Origin: Mesorhizobium sp. B2-7-2
GTDB taxonomy: Bacteria; Pseudomonadota; Alphaproteobacteria; Rhizobiales; Rhizobiaceae
DNA length: 64,000 nucleotides
Assembly: GCF_006440775.1 (NCBI RefSeq)
Contig: NZ_VFTZ01000025.1
Coordinates: forward strand, 24,375-88,374
Direction: 5' to 3'
The notes beneath the pieces are model-generated. The model ran no database searches, was not told the DNA's origin, and saw nothing but the letters and a program-made list of their open reading frames with translations. Shown here in pieces: positions 42,295 to 50,778 of this stretch (positions within the stretch are counted from its first letter, which is position 1; each line of letters begins with the position of its first letter). The position numbers were made by a program, and so were the translations under genes.

Positions 42295-42387
42295 TTTCAC
42301 CGTTTCACGGAAACGACGAAACGCCCTATCTCTTTGTTTTTTACGCAATTCCGGACGGAAAACCGCTCACACTTTTCCTGGAATTGC
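42295..42387. repeat. Composite GCAATTCC palindromic repeat, copy 2
   Basis: A first hairpin CGTTTCACCGTTTCACGGAAACGACGAAACG (about 42294) is followed by CTATCTCTTTG and the GCAATTCCGGACGGAA...CACACTTTTCCTGGAATTGC palindrome (42345-42387). The same order, inverted, is seen at 48606-48690. No gene is present between 42269 and 42483. Confidence 0.65.
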
Positions 42388-42483
42388 TCTAACTGGATGG
42401 GCCGGATTCGCGAAGGTCGGCGGCTCGGACCTTTCCGGTTGCGGCAGGCAGATTCGCTCGCCGGGCGGCTCACTCGATTCCGC

Positions 42484-42978
42484 TTATCTGGAGACCGCCG
42501 GCGTCTTGTAGCGGTGCTGGCGCGCGTAAGCCACGCAGGCGTCCACGGTGCTGACGCACAGCGCATCGCGGCTGTTCGGCAAGTTATTGTCGCCGGCATA
42601 GGCCACCTCTGCGACGTGGCCGTTGAGCATGCGTATCTGCGTGTTGCAATAGCCGCCAGGAGCGACATTGACCGACCCGCCGACAGCAGGAATCGCACCC
42701 ACGGCCAAAGTCGGCACCGCGATACTGAGGTTGCTGCGTTGCACTGTGCGCTGGTAGGTCCAGATCTGGCCGGATGATCCCACGTCGGCCGTTGCGCTCG
42801 GAAAGCCGGCGCACATGCGGACATCGGCCTCGCTGAGACCGACCATCTCCTTGCGGGCAGCGGCCGTGGTGGCGTCGACCTTGGCGATGCTCGACGTATC
42901 ATCGGGGATGACGCAGGACGACAGGGTGGAGATGCCTGCCGCAACAAAGGCAAGTTTTCGAATATGCAAGGATGTCAT
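42484..42978 (-). CDS. Small lipoprotein, hypothetical
   Basis: The 164-aa protein has a lipoprotein-type signal (FVAAGISTLSSC, Cys at residue 22). The mature part has conserved-looking cysteines (RMCAGFPSATAD, GGYCNTQIRMLNGHVAEVAYAG, LCVSTVDACVAYARQHR). SmpA/BamE-like proteins show a similar 'G.s.adV....G.P' pattern, and KEMVGLSEADVRMCAGFP could be such a motif, but the match is weak. Confidence 0.7.
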   Translation of the reverse strand: MTSLHIRKLAFVAAGISTLSSCVIPDDTSSIAKVDATTAAARKEMVGLSEADVRMCAGFPSATADVGSSGQIWTYQRTVQRSNLSIAVPTLAVGAIPAVGGSVNVAPGGYCNTQIRMLNGHVAEVAYAGDNNLPNSRDALCVSTVDACVAYARQHRYKTPAVSR

Positions 42979-43083
42979 GCCGTCGGTCGGAGTTGTGTGC
43001 CGCCCCAGCGCCCTCCTGCCTACCTAGGCAATCGGCCAAACGCGTCAACCCGCGGAATGCCGACGCCTTCCGCGCCGATGCGC

Positions 43084-44478
43084 TCATACCACCCGGAAAT
43101 AGCTCGTCATGCCGGTCTTCTGATGCTCGATGATGTGGCAATGCAGCAGCCAGTCGCCGGGATTGTCGGCGACGAAGCCGAGCTGCACCTTCTCGTCGGG
43201 CTGGATGAGATAGGTGTCGGAGATTAGCGGCTGCACCGATCTGGTCGACGACGACAGCACCTTGAAGCTCATGCCGTGCAAATGGATCGGGTGCGCGTGC
43301 GGGGTCAGGTTCGCCATGTCGATGACATAGCTGCGGCCGAGCTTCAGCTCGGCGAGCGGCGCGGTCGGGTCCGGCGTGTCGCCCGGCCACGGCACCTTGT
43401 TGATCGCCCAGAAACTGTAGCCGAGCGAGCCGCAAATGCCGTCGGCCGCGACGTTCTCGGCCGTCGCGCTCAGCGCCAGTGGAATCCGCTTGGCGCTTGT
43501 CAAGTCCAGCTCCGGCACCGGATTGGCTTCAAGCGGGCCGAGATCGCGCAGATCGTGCTTGAGCGATCTGCCGACCGAACGCAGCGTCGCCAGGATTTTC
43601 GGCTTGGTGCCTCTGACGTCGCGCAGGCTGACGATCGCGCCCTCCTCGTCGGGCATGCGGATGGCAAGCTCCAGCCGCTGGCCAGGCCCCAGCTGCAAGG
43701 CATCCGGCGTAAACCGCTGCGGCACCGGATTGCCGTCGAGCGCGATGACCGCGGCTTCGGCGCCGTCGACGCGGAAGGCATAGATGCGGGTGACGTCGGT
43801 GATGGCCGCCCGCAGCCGCACCAGCCCGCCGGCCGGCGCATCGAATTGCGGCTGGCCCTGCCAATTGGCGGTGCGCACCGTGCCGAAGGTGCCGGCCTTG
43901 GCCGCGTCGCGCGGCCTGAACGGCTCGATGAACTGGCCGTCATCGCCAAGCCGCCAGTCGCGCAGGTTGACGACCATCTCGACGTCGAAAACCGGGTCCT
44001 TCGGGTTCTCGACCACGATCACGCCGGTCAGGCCGTGACCCATCTGGACCAGCGTGTTGCAATGCGGGTGGTACCAGAAGGTGCCGGCGTCGGGCGGCGT
44101 GAATTCATAGTCGAAACGGTCGCCCTGATAGACATAGGGCTGCACAAGGAACGGCACGCCGTCCATCTTGTTGGGAACGCGGATCCCATGCCAGTGGATG
44201 GTCGTCGGATCGTCGATGCCGTTAATCAGGCGCGCGGCAAACGGCTCGCCCTTCGTCATCCTGACGACCGGCGGCATGCCGGCCTCGCCGTAGGTCAGCA
44301 CATTCTTCGTCGGCGCACTCTCCATCAGCCGCGCCTCGATGGTGGCGGTTTTCAGGATCAGCGGGGCAGGCTTGGCGGCTGCAAAGCCGGCCAATCTGCC
44401 GACAGTCGCGGCGCCGATGCCGGCCAGGCCTGCGGCAGCAGTGGTTTTGAGAAGGGCGCGGCGCGTGAATGTCGTCAT
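43084..44478 (-). CDS. Multicopper oxidase (CopA/CueO-like), Tat-exported
   Basis: The 464-aa protein has a Tat signal (FTRRALLKTTAAAGLAGIGAA). The four copper-binding motifs are visible: HWHGIRVP, FWYHPHCNT, HAHPIHLHGMSFKVL and HCHIIEHQKTGM, which includes the T1 Cys and His. The axial position after the last His is Met. It probably oxidises Cu(I) or Fe(II) in the periplasm. It lies 81 bp after tonB on the same strand, so iron- or copper-linked co-expression with exbB-exbD-tonB is possible. Confidence 0.9.
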   Translation of the reverse strand: MTTFTRRALLKTTAAAGLAGIGAATVGRLAGFAAAKPAPLILKTATIEARLMESAPTKNVLTYGEAGMPPVVRMTKGEPFAARLINGIDDPTTIHWHGIRVPNKMDGVPFLVQPYVYQGDRFDYEFTPPDAGTFWYHPHCNTLVQMGHGLTGVIVVENPKDPVFDVEMVVNLRDWRLGDDGQFIEPFRPRDAAKAGTFGTVRTANWQGQPQFDAPAGGLVRLRAAITDVTRIYAFRVDGAEAAVIALDGNPVPQRFTPDALQLGPGQRLELAIRMPDEEGAIVSLRDVRGTKPKILATLRSVGRSLKHDLRDLGPLEANPVPELDLTSAKRIPLALSATAENVAADGICGSLGYSFWAINKVPWPGDTPDPTAPLAELKLGRSYVIDMANLTPHAHPIHLHGMSFKVLSSSTRSVQPLISDTYLIQPDEKVQLGFVADNPGDWLLHCHIIEHQKTGMTSYFRVV

Positions 44479-44559
44479 ACGGTTTCCGTCGGCAGGATGC
44501 CTCGGCCGTTGGAATTGAGCTGAACCAGTGAGCCGCCTACCACCATCCGGCGCGCCGGC

Positions 44560-45534
44560 CTAGTCCCGCAGGCTGAAGACGAAGGGCGCGGTGCGGGTGA
44601 CGTGGGCGCCGAGCTCCGCCGGCGGCGCCGGCACCGAGGCGCCCTGCAATGCGCCGAGCGCCGCGCGGTCGAGATCGCCATCGCCCGAGGATCGCGCCAG
44701 CCGGGCCGCGACGACCCTGCCGGCTGTGTCGACCGTGAAGGTCACGCTCGGCGTCCCCTCGGCCCGCCTGGAGCGCGCCGCGCTCGGATAGCGGGTGTGC
44801 CGCCTGATCCACGCCGCCAGGCTGGAATTCCAGCGCGACGGGCCGACGCTCGAGCGCGGCGCCGCATTCGAGGACCGCGGTGCTGCCGCCTTCGCCGCCA
44901 CCTTGGCGTCGATGCTAGCGGTGGTCGTTGGCGGTGGCGCCTCTTGCTTCCTGGGCCGTTCTTTCGGCTTTTCGACCGGCTTCTTCTCGGCTTTCTTCTT
45001 GGGCTCGACCCATTTTTGCGCCTTCACCTGCGCTTCCACAGGTTTCGGTTCCGGCAGGGGAATGACGACGTCGGGCGCGATCGCCTCGACAGGGTCGGGC
45101 ACGACCTCGTCCAGCGGCGGCTGCAGGGCGGCAATTGCCGCCGGCGCGACCTGCTCGACTTTTTGCGTGTCGTCAGCATCTGACAGCGGTTCGACGACCG
45201 GCTCGGCCTGTTCCGACACCGGCGCCGGGTCGGTCGCCGGTTTCATGTCGATGGGCTTTTCCGTCTCCTCCGCCGCATCGGCCGGCTCCGATGTCACCGC
45301 GTCCAGCATCGCCGTCTCTTCCGGCGCGGCGGGGGCAATGGCCAGCGGCGCCATCTCGACCGCCAGCGCCGGCGGCGGACCGCCATCCTGCATCTCGGCG
45401 AAGCTCAGATTCTGCACCGCATAGGCGACCGCCACATGCGCGGCCAGAATGATCGCGGCGGCGCTCGTCCACAGGCCGGCCTCGCGCGCGCCGAAGCGCG
45501 GCTGCGAAATGCGAGAAAGAGCGGCGACCGTCAT
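44560..45534 (-). CDS. tonB: TonB energy transducer
   Basis: The 324-aa protein has an N-terminal membrane anchor (about residues 24-43), a long Pro/Glu/Lys-rich spanning region (VIPLPEPKPVEAQVKAQKWVEPKKKAEKKP near residue 155) and a C-terminal TonB domain (NSSLAAWIRRHTRYPSAARSRRAEGTPSVTFTVDTAGRVVAARLARSSGDGDLDRAALGAL). It transmits proton-motive energy from ExbB-ExbD to outer-membrane receptors. It overlaps exbD by 4 bp. Confidence 0.92.
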   Translation of the reverse strand: MTVAALSRISQPRFGAREAGLWTSAAAIILAAHVAVAYAVQNLSFAEMQDGGPPPALAVEMAPLAIAPAAPEETAMLDAVTSEPADAAEETEKPIDMKPATDPAPVSEQAEPVVEPLSDADDTQKVEQVAPAAIAALQPPLDEVVPDPVEAIAPDVVIPLPEPKPVEAQVKAQKWVEPKKKAEKKPVEKPKERPRKQEAPPPTTTASIDAKVAAKAAAPRSSNAAPRSSVGPSRWNSSLAAWIRRHTRYPSAARSRRAEGTPSVTFTVDTAGRVVAARLARSSGDGDLDRAALGALQGASVPAPPAELGAHVTRTAPFVFSLRD

Positions 45535-46034
45535 GGCGCCGTGCTTCCACCCGGCGCAGGGGCGGGGGTCGCGCCGGCCGCATGGGTTCCTGGCATGGTT
45601 TGCCCACCGGTGCCGCCCATGGTCTCGAGGCCGACCAGCGCGACCTTGAGATAGCCGGCGCTACGCAGCAGGTTCATCACCTCCATCAGGTCGCCATAGC
45701 CGACCGTCCTGTCGGCGCGCAGGAAGATGCGCGTCTGCTTGTCGCCCTTGGTGCGGTTGTCGAGCGCCCCGGCGAAGGCCGGGCGCGGCACGCTGTCATT
45801 GCCGATCGCCAGCGTCAGATCGCTTTTCAGCGTCAGGAACAAAGGTGTCTCGGGCCGCGGCGCCGGCGTTGCCGTCGATCCAGGCAGGTTGACATCGACG
45901 TCGACGGTCGCGAGCGGTGCGGCGACCATGAAGATGATCAGGAGCACCAGGATGACGTCGATGAACGGCGTGACATTGATGTCGTGGCTTTCCTCGAGAT
46001 CGTCGCCGGAGGTCTCGCGAATGCGCGCCGCCAT
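45531..46034 (-). CDS. exbD: ExbD biopolymer transport protein
   Basis: The 167-aa protein has a short cytoplasmic N-terminus, one membrane segment with the conserved Asp (NVTPFIDVILVLLIIFMVAAP, about residues 20-40) and a periplasmic domain ending LLRSAGYLKVALVG. It forms the proton channel with ExbB. It lies 5 bp after exbB. Confidence 0.93.
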   Translation of the reverse strand: MAARIRETSGDDLEESHDINVTPFIDVILVLLIIFMVAAPLATVDVDVNLPGSTATPAPRPETPLFLTLKSDLTLAIGNDSVPRPAFAGALDNRTKGDKQTRIFLRADRTVGYGDLMEVMNLLRSAGYLKVALVGLETMGGTGGQTMPGTHAAGATPAPAPGGSTAP

Positions 46035-46039
46035 CGCCG

Positions 46040-46966
46040 CTACTCCGCCGCGATCGCCGATGCCGGCGGCACCGTGCGGAAATCGAGATCGCGGCTGACC
46101 AGCCGCTCGACGCCCGCGGAGGCGTCGGCGAGGATCTGCCTGTAGCCGGCTATCGAACGCGCGAAGACGTTGTAGATGACGACTGCCGGAATGGCTGCGA
46201 CAAGGCCCATCGCTGTGGCAAGCAGCGCCTCGGCGATGCCCGGTGCCACCACGGCGAGGTTGGTGGTCTGCGCCTGCGAGATGCCGATGAAGGCGTTCAT
46301 GATGCCCCAGACGGTGCCGAACAGGCCGACGAAGGGCGCCGTCGAGCCGATGGTGGCGAGCAGGCCGGTGCCGCGCGACATGCGCCGCGCCGACGCCGCC
46401 TCGATGCGCGCAAGCCTGGAGGCGACGCGTTCCTTCAGGCCGTCGCCGGAAGCATGATCGAGCGCGCCGGCCGAAAGCGCCCGTTCTTCTTCCGCCGCCC
46501 GCACCAGCAGCGCGCCCGGGCCGCCGCTGTGGCCAAGCTCCCGGCCTGCCTGCATCAATGTCGCGGCGTTGCCGATCGCATCGGCGGCCCGGCGAGCCCC
46601 CAGCTTGCCGCCAAAGACCTCCAGCGACTTGGCGAGCCAGATCGTCCAGGTGACGACGGAAGCGAAGGCCAGGCCGACCATCACCGCCTTCACGACGATG
46701 TCGGCATTCATGAACATGCCCCAGGGCGACAGGTCATGCGGCAGCATCAGCGAGATGGAAGGCTCTTCGCTCGTGGCGCCGTTCGCAGCCGGGCGAATGC
46801 CTGGCTCCGCCGACGTGGCGGCGGGCGCCTGCGCCGCAGGCGTCTGCAGGGTTGGAGCGGCCGGCGCCTGCTCGACCGGCGCAGGCGATCGTTCCTGCGC
46901 CGCGGCGACACCAGCCGAAAGAATAAGCGACGCGGCCAGCGCCGCCAAGAGGCTGTTTCGGGACAA
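46040..46966 (-). CDS. exbB: ExbB biopolymer transport protein (long alphaproteobacterial form)
   Basis: The 308-aa protein has an N-terminal signal-like segment and an extra Ala/Pro-rich periplasmic region (residues 22-75), then three membrane segments with the MotA/TolQ/ExbB motif FVGLFGTVWGIMNAFIGISQAQTTNLAVVAPGIAEALLATAMGLVAAIPAVVIYN. The long N-terminus is normal for alphaproteobacterial ExbB. It is the first gene of exbB-exbD-tonB. Confidence 0.93.
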   Translation of the reverse strand: MSRNSLLAALAASLILSAGVAAAQERSPAPVEQAPAAPTLQTPAAQAPAATSAEPGIRPAANGATSEEPSISLMLPHDLSPWGMFMNADIVVKAVMVGLAFASVVTWTIWLAKSLEVFGGKLGARRAADAIGNAATLMQAGRELGHSGGPGALLVRAAEEERALSAGALDHASGDGLKERVASRLARIEAASARRMSRGTGLLATIGSTAPFVGLFGTVWGIMNAFIGISQAQTTNLAVVAPGIAEALLATAMGLVAAIPAVVIYNVFARSIAGYRQILADASAGVERLVSRDLDFRTVPPASAIAAE

Positions 46967-47032
46967 GGGCTCGTCCTCGCTTCATCATTGCAATGCGGCG
47001 GCCGCCATACAGGTGCAGGGCGAGCCGTGCCG

Positions 47033-47064
47033 GTTGACTATGAAACATGAGTTTATGAGTCAAC
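47033..47064 (-). promoter_or_regulatory. 32-bp nested palindrome upstream of exbB, candidate iron-responsive site
   Basis: GTTGACT-ATG-AAAC-ATGA-GTTT-ATG-AGTCAAC is symmetric, with 7-bp outer arms, 3-bp gaps and 4-bp inner arms. It also contains TGA-n9-TCA (47048-47062), the form of the rhizobial iron-responsive operator bound by RirA-type regulators. It lies 67 bp upstream of the exbB start. Iron control of exbB-exbD-tonB fits known biology, but the site assignment is inference. Confidence 0.5.
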
Positions 47065-47185
47065 TATAAAGATGACTATGCTGCTTAACAATATCCGATG
47101 TGCCGATGCTTACCTGGGCAGCGGGCCTGGACCGCAGGGCGGTTGCCGGGCACGATGCGCGTAGAGCAAGAAGAGCAGGCGGCCG

Positions 47186-47860
47186 ATGATCGAGGCGATA
47201 CCCTTCGACTTTCCCTATGACGGCAGGCTGGAGCCGCAGCACACGGCGCTGCTGGTGATCGACCTGCAGGAGGATTTCCTCTCGCCGACCGGCTACTTCG
47301 CCAGGAAGGGTTACGATCCAGCGCCGCTGCGAGCCATCCTGCCGGCGGTCAACCGGCTGATTGGCGTGGCCCGCGCCGCCGGCCTTACCATCATTCACAC
47401 CAGGCAAGGCTATCGCGCCGACATGGCCGACATGACGCCTTATGAAAGATGGCGCCGCAAGCGGGCCGGGCTCGACGGCACCGATGTCCTGCTGCGCTCC
47501 GGCCCGGGTTTCCAGATCGTTTCCGACATCGAGGTCGCGCCTGGAGACATCATCATCGACAAGACCTGCAACAGCGCCTTCACCTACACGGATCTGGAGC
47601 TCATTTTGCGGGCGCGCGGCATCACGCATCTGATGTTCACCGGCTGCACCACGGATGTGTGCGTGCACACCACATTGCGCGAGGCCTGCGACCGCAACTT
47701 CCAGTGCCTGACGATTGCGGACGCCTGCGCCAGTGGCGACCGGTATGCGCATGAAGCCGCGCTGCATATGGTGACGGTCGAGGACGGCGTCTTCGGCGCG
47801 CTGGCGGACTCGGCGGCCGTCATCAGCGCGCTATCACGGCTCGCGGGTGTGGCGAGCTGA
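47186..47860 (+). CDS. Isochorismatase-family cysteine hydrolase (biuret-hydrolase-like)
   Basis: The 224-aa protein has the catalytic triad of the family: Asp in LLVIDLQEDF (near residue 25), Lys in IIDKTCNSAF (near residue 118) and Cys in FTGCTTDVCVHTTLREACDR (near residue 158). Its length and the ARKGYDPAPLRAILP stretch resemble biuret or ureidoacrylate hydrolases. The substrate is not proved. Its 3' end overlaps the converging small gene by 38 bp. Confidence 0.85.
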   Translation: MIEAIPFDFPYDGRLEPQHTALLVIDLQEDFLSPTGYFARKGYDPAPLRAILPAVNRLIGVARAAGLTIIHTRQGYRADMADMTPYERWRRKRAGLDGTDVLLRSGPGFQIVSDIEVAPGDIIIDKTCNSAFTYTDLELILRARGITHLMFTGCTTDVCVHTTLREACDRNFQCLTIADACASGDRYAHEAALHMVTVEDGVFGALADSAAVISALSRLAGVAS

Positions 47861-48014
47861 GGATTTCGGGATCGCGCGGATCGCCGGGTTCCGGCCAGCC
47901 GATATCCTTGCGAATGTCGAGCGGCAGCAGATAGAGCGCCCGCGCTGCCCGATAGCGGGCACGGGTCGCGGTGTATTCGGTCGCGATGCGAGCGATGGAT
48001 GACAGGATCGACAT
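47823..48014 (-). CDS. DUF1127-like small protein
   Basis: The protein has 63 aa from ATG 48014, which has GGGAGAAG upstream. The arginine-rich central part TRARYRAARALYLLPLDIRKDIGWPEPGD resembles DUF1127 proteins (small, basic, ending with a D-I-G-like turn). Such proteins affect phosphate and carbon responses and RNA turnover in rhizobia. It overlaps the hydrolase gene tail to tail. Confidence 0.6.
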   Translation of the reverse strand: MSILSSIARIATEYTATRARYRAARALYLLPLDIRKDIGWPEPGDPRDPEILSSPHPRAVIAR

Positions 48015-48289
48015 TTGCTTCTCCCTTGGTTGATGCCGGGGTCGCACCCCGGCACTCACCAACACGAAACGGCGATGGCTGTTGGAACTGCGAGGATAAA
48101 TTTTTCTGAACTCACGGGCGCGGCGGCCGCTCGATAGGTCAATGGCAGCGTCCGGATCGCGAACTTGATTGATTGCCGAAAAAACTTTTGCATGCACCGT
48201 TCCGTTTTCGGTTCGGGCTTCGTCTTGAGGGTCGTAACGGGTGCGAGAGCCAAGACGGCCTCCGCCATCAGGACAAACGGAGCCAAGCC

Positions 48290-48604
48290 ATGTCGAGCAC
48301 AGTGACCTTGATCAACGTCTTCACCGCCAAGCCGGGCAAGCAGCAGGAACTCGCCAACACGCTTGCCGAGGGCACGAAGAGTTTCTTCAGCAAGCAGCCT
48401 GGCTCGCTGTCGTCATCCGTGGTGATCGGCGTCGACGGCAGCAAGGTGGCCAACATCTCGCAATGGCGTTCGGCGGACGACATCGCGGCCTTCCGCGGCG
48501 ATCCCCGCTTCGGCGAATACATGAAGAGCGTCGTTGAGTTGGCGGCCGGCGAGACCATGATGGGCCACACCACTTATTCCCATACCGGCGGGGTGGAGAA
48601 CTGA
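48290..48604 (+). CDS. Antibiotic biosynthesis monooxygenase (ABM) domain protein
   Basis: The protein has 104 aa from ATG 48290. It has the dimeric alpha/beta-barrel pattern: TLINVFTAKPGKQQELANTLAEGTKSFFSKQPGSLSSSVVIGVDGSKVANISQWRSADDIAAFRGDP. These small proteins act in quinone, haem or aldehyde oxidation or as sensors. A repeat lies directly after its stop and an ECF sigma gene follows on the same strand, which may regulate it. Confidence 0.82.
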   Translation: MSSTVTLINVFTAKPGKQQELANTLAEGTKSFFSKQPGSLSSSVVIGVDGSKVANISQWRSADDIAAFRGDPRFGEYMKSVVELAAGETMMGHTTYSHTGGVEN

Positions 48605-48605
48605 A

Positions 48606-48690
48606 GCAATTCCAGGAAAAGTGTGAAACGGTTAGGTTCGGCGCCTTCGCCGACCTTCCGTCCGGAATTGCGTCAACCAAAGAGGTAGAG
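48606..48690 (-). repeat. Composite GCAATTCC palindromic repeat, copy 3, forming the ECF gene leader
   Basis: GCAATTCCAGGAAAAGTGTG...TCCGGAATTGC (48606-48671), followed by CAAAGAGGTAGAGC, is the inverse of the element at 42295-42387. The inner hairpin GGTTCGGCGCCTTCGCCGACC is specific to this copy type. The element starts 2 bp after the ABM stop and its AGAGG lies just before the ECF sigma start codon. Confidence 0.65.
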
Positions 48691-48695
48691 CACGC

Positions 48696-49616
48696 GTGAC
48701 CGGTTCGCACGATCAGTCCGTTGCGGCGACCGAAACCAGGCTTCGCGCCTTCGAGCGCGATGCCGCCTTGCTGAGAGCCAAGCTGCACCGCTACGCGTCG
48801 CGCATGGTCGGATCGGTCATCGATGGCGAAGACATCGTCCAGGAGGCTTTGGCAAAAGGCTTCGTGGCGATCAGGAATGGCGACATGCCCGACAACACCG
48901 AGTCTTGGCTGTTTCGCATCGCGCATAACGCCGCCCTCGATTTCCTGCGCAAGCGCGCCCGCTCGCGGGGGCGCGAAAGCGAGGTCGAGCTCGACATGAT
49001 CGCCGACCAGAACTCGGCGCTGGATGCTCGCATTGCCGCCGAGGCGAGCCTGGCCGAACTGATGCAACTGCCGCCGGCGCAACGATGCACGGTCGTGCTG
49101 AAGGATGTGCTTGGACACAGCCTGGAGGAGATCGGCGAAATCCTCGAAACCTCCGAGACCGCGATCAAAGGCGCGCTGCAGCGGGGTCGCGAGAGCCTGC
49201 GCAAGCTGGCGGCCGCGCCGCGGATCGCGCCGCCCCGCCCGGCGCTCGACCAACAGGACATGCGGCGCCTCGGCGATTATGTGGCCGCCTTCAACGCCAG
49301 GGACTTCGATGCCTTGCGCGGCCTGCTGGCCGAGGACGTCAAGCTGGAGCTGGTCAACCGCCTGCGCGCCGACGGCAAGGAATATGTCGGCAATTATTTC
49401 GGCCGCTACGCCGACGAGACGCATTGGCATTTCACAACCGGCCTTGTCGAGGGCCGGCCCGCCATCCTGGTCACCAGCCCGGAGCGTCCAGACGGACAGC
49501 CGCGCTACTTCATCCTCATCGATTGGGAGAACGGCCGGATCGCCGGCATCCGCGACTTCCTGTTCGCGGATTACGTGATGGACGGCCTGGATTATTCCGG
49601 CGCGGAGCGACCTTAG
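48696..49616 (+). CDS. ECF sigma factor with C-terminal SnoaL-like domain
   Basis: The 306-aa protein starts at GTG 48696. Sigma region 2 is about residues 18-85 (DGEDIVQEALAKGFVAIRN and TESWLFRIAHNAALDFLRKRAR). Region 4 is about residues 120-175 (LPPAQRCTVVLKDVLGHSLEEIGEILETSETAIKGALQRGRESLRKL). Residues 190-300 are an NTF2/SnoaL-type domain (VAAFNARDFDALRGLLAEDVKLELVNRL), as in ECF41-like and SigJ-like factors where the tail controls activity instead of an anti-sigma protein. Neighbours are an ABM gene and a convergent LLM-class oxidoreductase, a usual setting for such factors. Confidence 0.85.
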   Translation: MTGSHDQSVAATETRLRAFERDAALLRAKLHRYASRMVGSVIDGEDIVQEALAKGFVAIRNGDMPDNTESWLFRIAHNAALDFLRKRARSRGRESEVELDMIADQNSALDARIAAEASLAELMQLPPAQRCTVVLKDVLGHSLEEIGEILETSETAIKGALQRGRESLRKLAAAPRIAPPRPALDQQDMRRLGDYVAAFNARDFDALRGLLAEDVKLELVNRLRADGKEYVGNYFGRYADETHWHFTTGLVEGRPAILVTSPERPDGQPRYFILIDWENGRIAGIRDFLFADYVMDGLDYSGAERP

Positions 49617-50557
49617 CCTAGGACGCGCAGTGTTGCGGCAAAGGGGTGCGAGGCAAACGCACCCGGCTGCGGGACCTCCGTCTCGCGTCGCGCCAGCGAA
49701 TTCGCGACCAGCGTGATCGTCTCGCGCCCGAAGCGGGCGATTTCGCTCAGGCGGTCGATGCCGCCTATCATGAACTCCTCGACGCCCAGCGCCGCATAGG
49801 GCAACAGCGCCAAGGCGAGCCGCGGCGGCGGCCCGGCAATCTCGACCGCCTTGTGATCCGAGGTGCCCGTCCAGCCGTCCGGATGAATGCGTACCGGCAG
49901 CGCGAAGCGCAGCCTGCCGCCGCGGCCGTGCTCGGCAGCGGCGCTGCGCGCGCGCTCCATCAATTGCCTCACCTCGTCGGGCGAACCGGCGGCCAACTCG
50001 AAGACATCTGCATGCTTGCCGGCGACCTTCAGCGCGGTGCCCGACTGGCCGCCGAGCCGGATGACGAGATCGGCGCCGTGCGGACCCTTGCGCGGCACGA
50101 AGCCGCCGCGCACGCTGTAGAAGGCGCCCTCATGGTCGAAGGGCCTGTCGTTCGACCACAGGCGCTTCAGCAGCACCAGATATTCGTCGATGCGCTGCCA
50201 CACCACGCTGTGGCCAACCGGCCGCGCCTCGGCATCGCTGTCTTCAAGCGGCTCGCTCAGTATGCGAAGCGACAGACGCCCGCCGCCTCTGCGGTCGAGC
50301 GCCGCGAGCTGCCTTGCCGCCACCATCGGCTCGATAACGCCGGCCCAATGCGTCAGCACCACCTCCAGCGAGCCGGTGCGGTCGAGCGTCTGCGCGGCGA
50401 TGTCCATGTTGGTAAGCAGTTCGGCCGGATCGTCCACCACCAGCTTGCGAAAGCCGGCGTCCTCGATCAGCGACAATTTGGTCGCCGTCTCGGCGAAATC
50501 GTAGAAGAAGCTGCCATTGGCAGCCTTACCGGGAACATGCGTGAACTCGATTGGCAT
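49613..50557 (-). CDS. LLM-class flavin-dependent oxidoreductase (luciferase-like)
   Basis: The protein has 314 aa from ATG 50557, which has GGAGGAG upstream. It has the bacterial-luciferase TIM-barrel pattern (GSFFYDFAETATKLSLIEDAGFRKLVVDDP near residue 13, LEVVLTHWAGVIEPMVAARQLAALDRRGGGRLSLRILSEP near residue 60 and DEYLVLLKRLWSNDRPFDHEGAFYSVRGG near residue 120). It resembles alkanesulfonate monooxygenases (SsuD). Its stop overlaps the stop of the ECF sigma gene tail to tail. Confidence 0.85.
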   Translation of the reverse strand: MPIEFTHVPGKAANGSFFYDFAETATKLSLIEDAGFRKLVVDDPAELLTNMDIAAQTLDRTGSLEVVLTHWAGVIEPMVAARQLAALDRRGGGRLSLRILSEPLEDSDAEARPVGHSVVWQRIDEYLVLLKRLWSNDRPFDHEGAFYSVRGGFVPRKGPHGADLVIRLGGQSGTALKVAGKHADVFELAAGSPDEVRQLMERARSAAAEHGRGGRLRFALPVRIHPDGWTGTSDHKAVEIAGPPPRLALALLPYAALGVEEFMIGGIDRLSEIARFGRETITLVANSLARRETEVPQPGAFASHPFAATLRVLG

Positions 50558-50697
50558 TGCCATCTCCTCCATCACGTTGGGTCGCCCGGCTCCGAACCCC
50601 GAGTCAAATCCATTTTGGGCGCGCAACAGCGCGCCGGCCTTCTTCAGCTCCGATTACTCAACTCAGATTCTTGTACGGCGGGGTCTTTAGGTTTAAG

Positions 50698-50764
50698 CAA
50701 TTCCGGGCGGACGGCTACGGCGAAGCCGCCGAGCCCAACCGCTCACAATTTTCCTGGAATTGCC
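50698..50764. repeat. GCAATTCC palindromic repeat, copy 4
   Basis: GCAATTCCGGGCGGACGGCTACGGCGAAGCCGCC...CTCACAATTTTCCTGGAATTGC shares outer arms and the inner GGCTACGGCGAAGCCGCC hairpin with copy 1 at 24903-24970. It lies between the 49-aa membrane protein gene and the LLM gene. Confidence 0.65.
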
Positions 50765-50778
50765 CTGGCCCCGCTCAG

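Noticed and set aside
48060..48110. EcfG-type (GGAAC-n16/17-CGTT) promoter before the ABM gene
   Set aside because: GGAAC is present but no CGTT-like -10 box follows at the right distance, so I do not claim it.
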